From Paenibacillus herberti (lineage in GTDB: Bacteria; Bacillota; Bacilli; Paenibacillales; Paenibacillaceae), in NCBI RefSeq assembly GCF_002233675.1, contig NZ_NMUQ01000002.1:937360-1001359 (forward strand): 64,000 bases of DNA, written 5' to 3'. The notes beneath the pieces are model-generated. The model did no database searches. It was given only the letters and a program-made list of their open reading frames with translations, and was not told where the DNA came from. Shown here piece by piece: positions 63,852 through 64,000 of the stretch. The position numbers were made by a program, and so were the translations under genes. Position 1 is the stretch's first letter, and each line of letters opens with the position of its first letter.

Positions 63852-63881
63852 TTGCATCCGTTTAGGCGCCTGTGATATATT
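63852..63881 (+). promoter_or_regulatory. rRNA operon promoter
   Basis: TTGCAT (63852-63857), 18 bases, TATATT (63876-63881) with extended -10 TGA directly upstream. An A-rich TTTAAAAAAACA stretch precedes the -35 and may act as an UP element. Confidence 0.85.
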
Positions 63882-64000
63882 ATCTAAGTCGCCGCTGAGA
63901 GGCACGACGGAAACAAGCGAAAAACAAGTGAATTTGTTCTTTGAAAACTGAACAACGAGTGAAGCAAGTCAACGTTATAAATGAGCAAGTCAAACACCTT
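63882..64000 (+). ncRNA. 16S rRNA leader (partial; gene beyond window)
   Basis: TGTTCTTTGAAAACTGAAC (63936-63954) is the boxA-like leader sequence seen just before 16S rRNA in Bacillales. The mature 16S sequence has not started by base 64000. Confidence 0.8.

Overview
The window reads as a chromosomal segment of a spore-forming Firmicute of the Paenibacillaceae, most likely Paenibacillus. Evidence: it follows the Bacillus subtilis order spoVT, yabM, mazG(yabN), yabO, yabP, yabQ, divIC, yabR, spoIIE, yabS, yabT, tilS, hpt, ftsH, coaX, hslO, yacD, cysK, pabBAC, folP/B/K, yazB, dusB, lysS and ends at an rRNA operon leader; hup sits between mazG and yabO; coding G+C is fairly high; TTG/GTG starts are frequent; and SigG, long-spacer Spo0A-type and strong SigA promoters can be read. 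Almost all genes lie on the + strand. This assignment is by recognition, not by a database search.

Layout. 1-2.75 kb: the distal end of a urea ABC importer operon (urtCDE). 3-10 kb: spoVT, a DUF4397 protein on the minus strand, a YabM-type flippase, mazG, hup and the S4-domain gene rqcP/yabO. 10.3-23 kb: a catabolic island that splits yabO from yabP. It holds a LacI-type repressor and, divergently, a CUT1 sugar transporter (binding protein plus two permeases, no ATPase), one stand-alone and two tandem paralogous proteins of families I do not recognise, a YkwC-type beta-hydroxyacid dehydrogenase, a fumarylacetoacetate-hydrolase-family enzyme and malate synthase. Two near-identical palindromes centred on CCGA/CCGG lie just downstream of the two -10 elements, so repressor, operators and regulon can be read directly. 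The enzymes suggest that an unusual sugar or sugar acid is cleaved to a C2 unit (glycolate or glyoxylate) that malate synthase consumes; this is inference.

23-31.3 kb: a 160-bp MITE-like element, then yabP behind a 21-bp hairpin that buries its Shine-Dalgarno sequence, yabQ, divIC and yabR. A roughly 1.9-kb repeat-rich intergene follows (7-bp tandem repeats, a dispersed 24-bp repeat, a ten-unit 51-bp hairpin array and a BIG2-like remnant), then spoIIE, more purine-rich repeats and a coiled-coil protein of unknown function. 31.5-36 kb: manganese catalase (minus), a YtrA-type GntR/ABC operon with a clear operator, and the old yellow enzyme namA. 36-42 kb: yabS, yabT, tilS, hpt, ftsH. 42.5-51 kb: a nucleoside-type BMP ABC importer and nadABC. 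51-63.8 kb: coaX, hslO, a parvulin-like foldase, cysK, the para-aminobenzoate/folate operon, dusB, greA and lysS. The last 150 bases are a promoter and leader leading into a 16S rRNA gene beyond the window.

The housekeeping parts are conventional. The LacI island is the best candidate for an undescribed system; the yabP hairpin, the 51-bp array and repeat-derived insertions in conserved proteins (UrtE, YabM, MazG, YabR) are the next most interesting.
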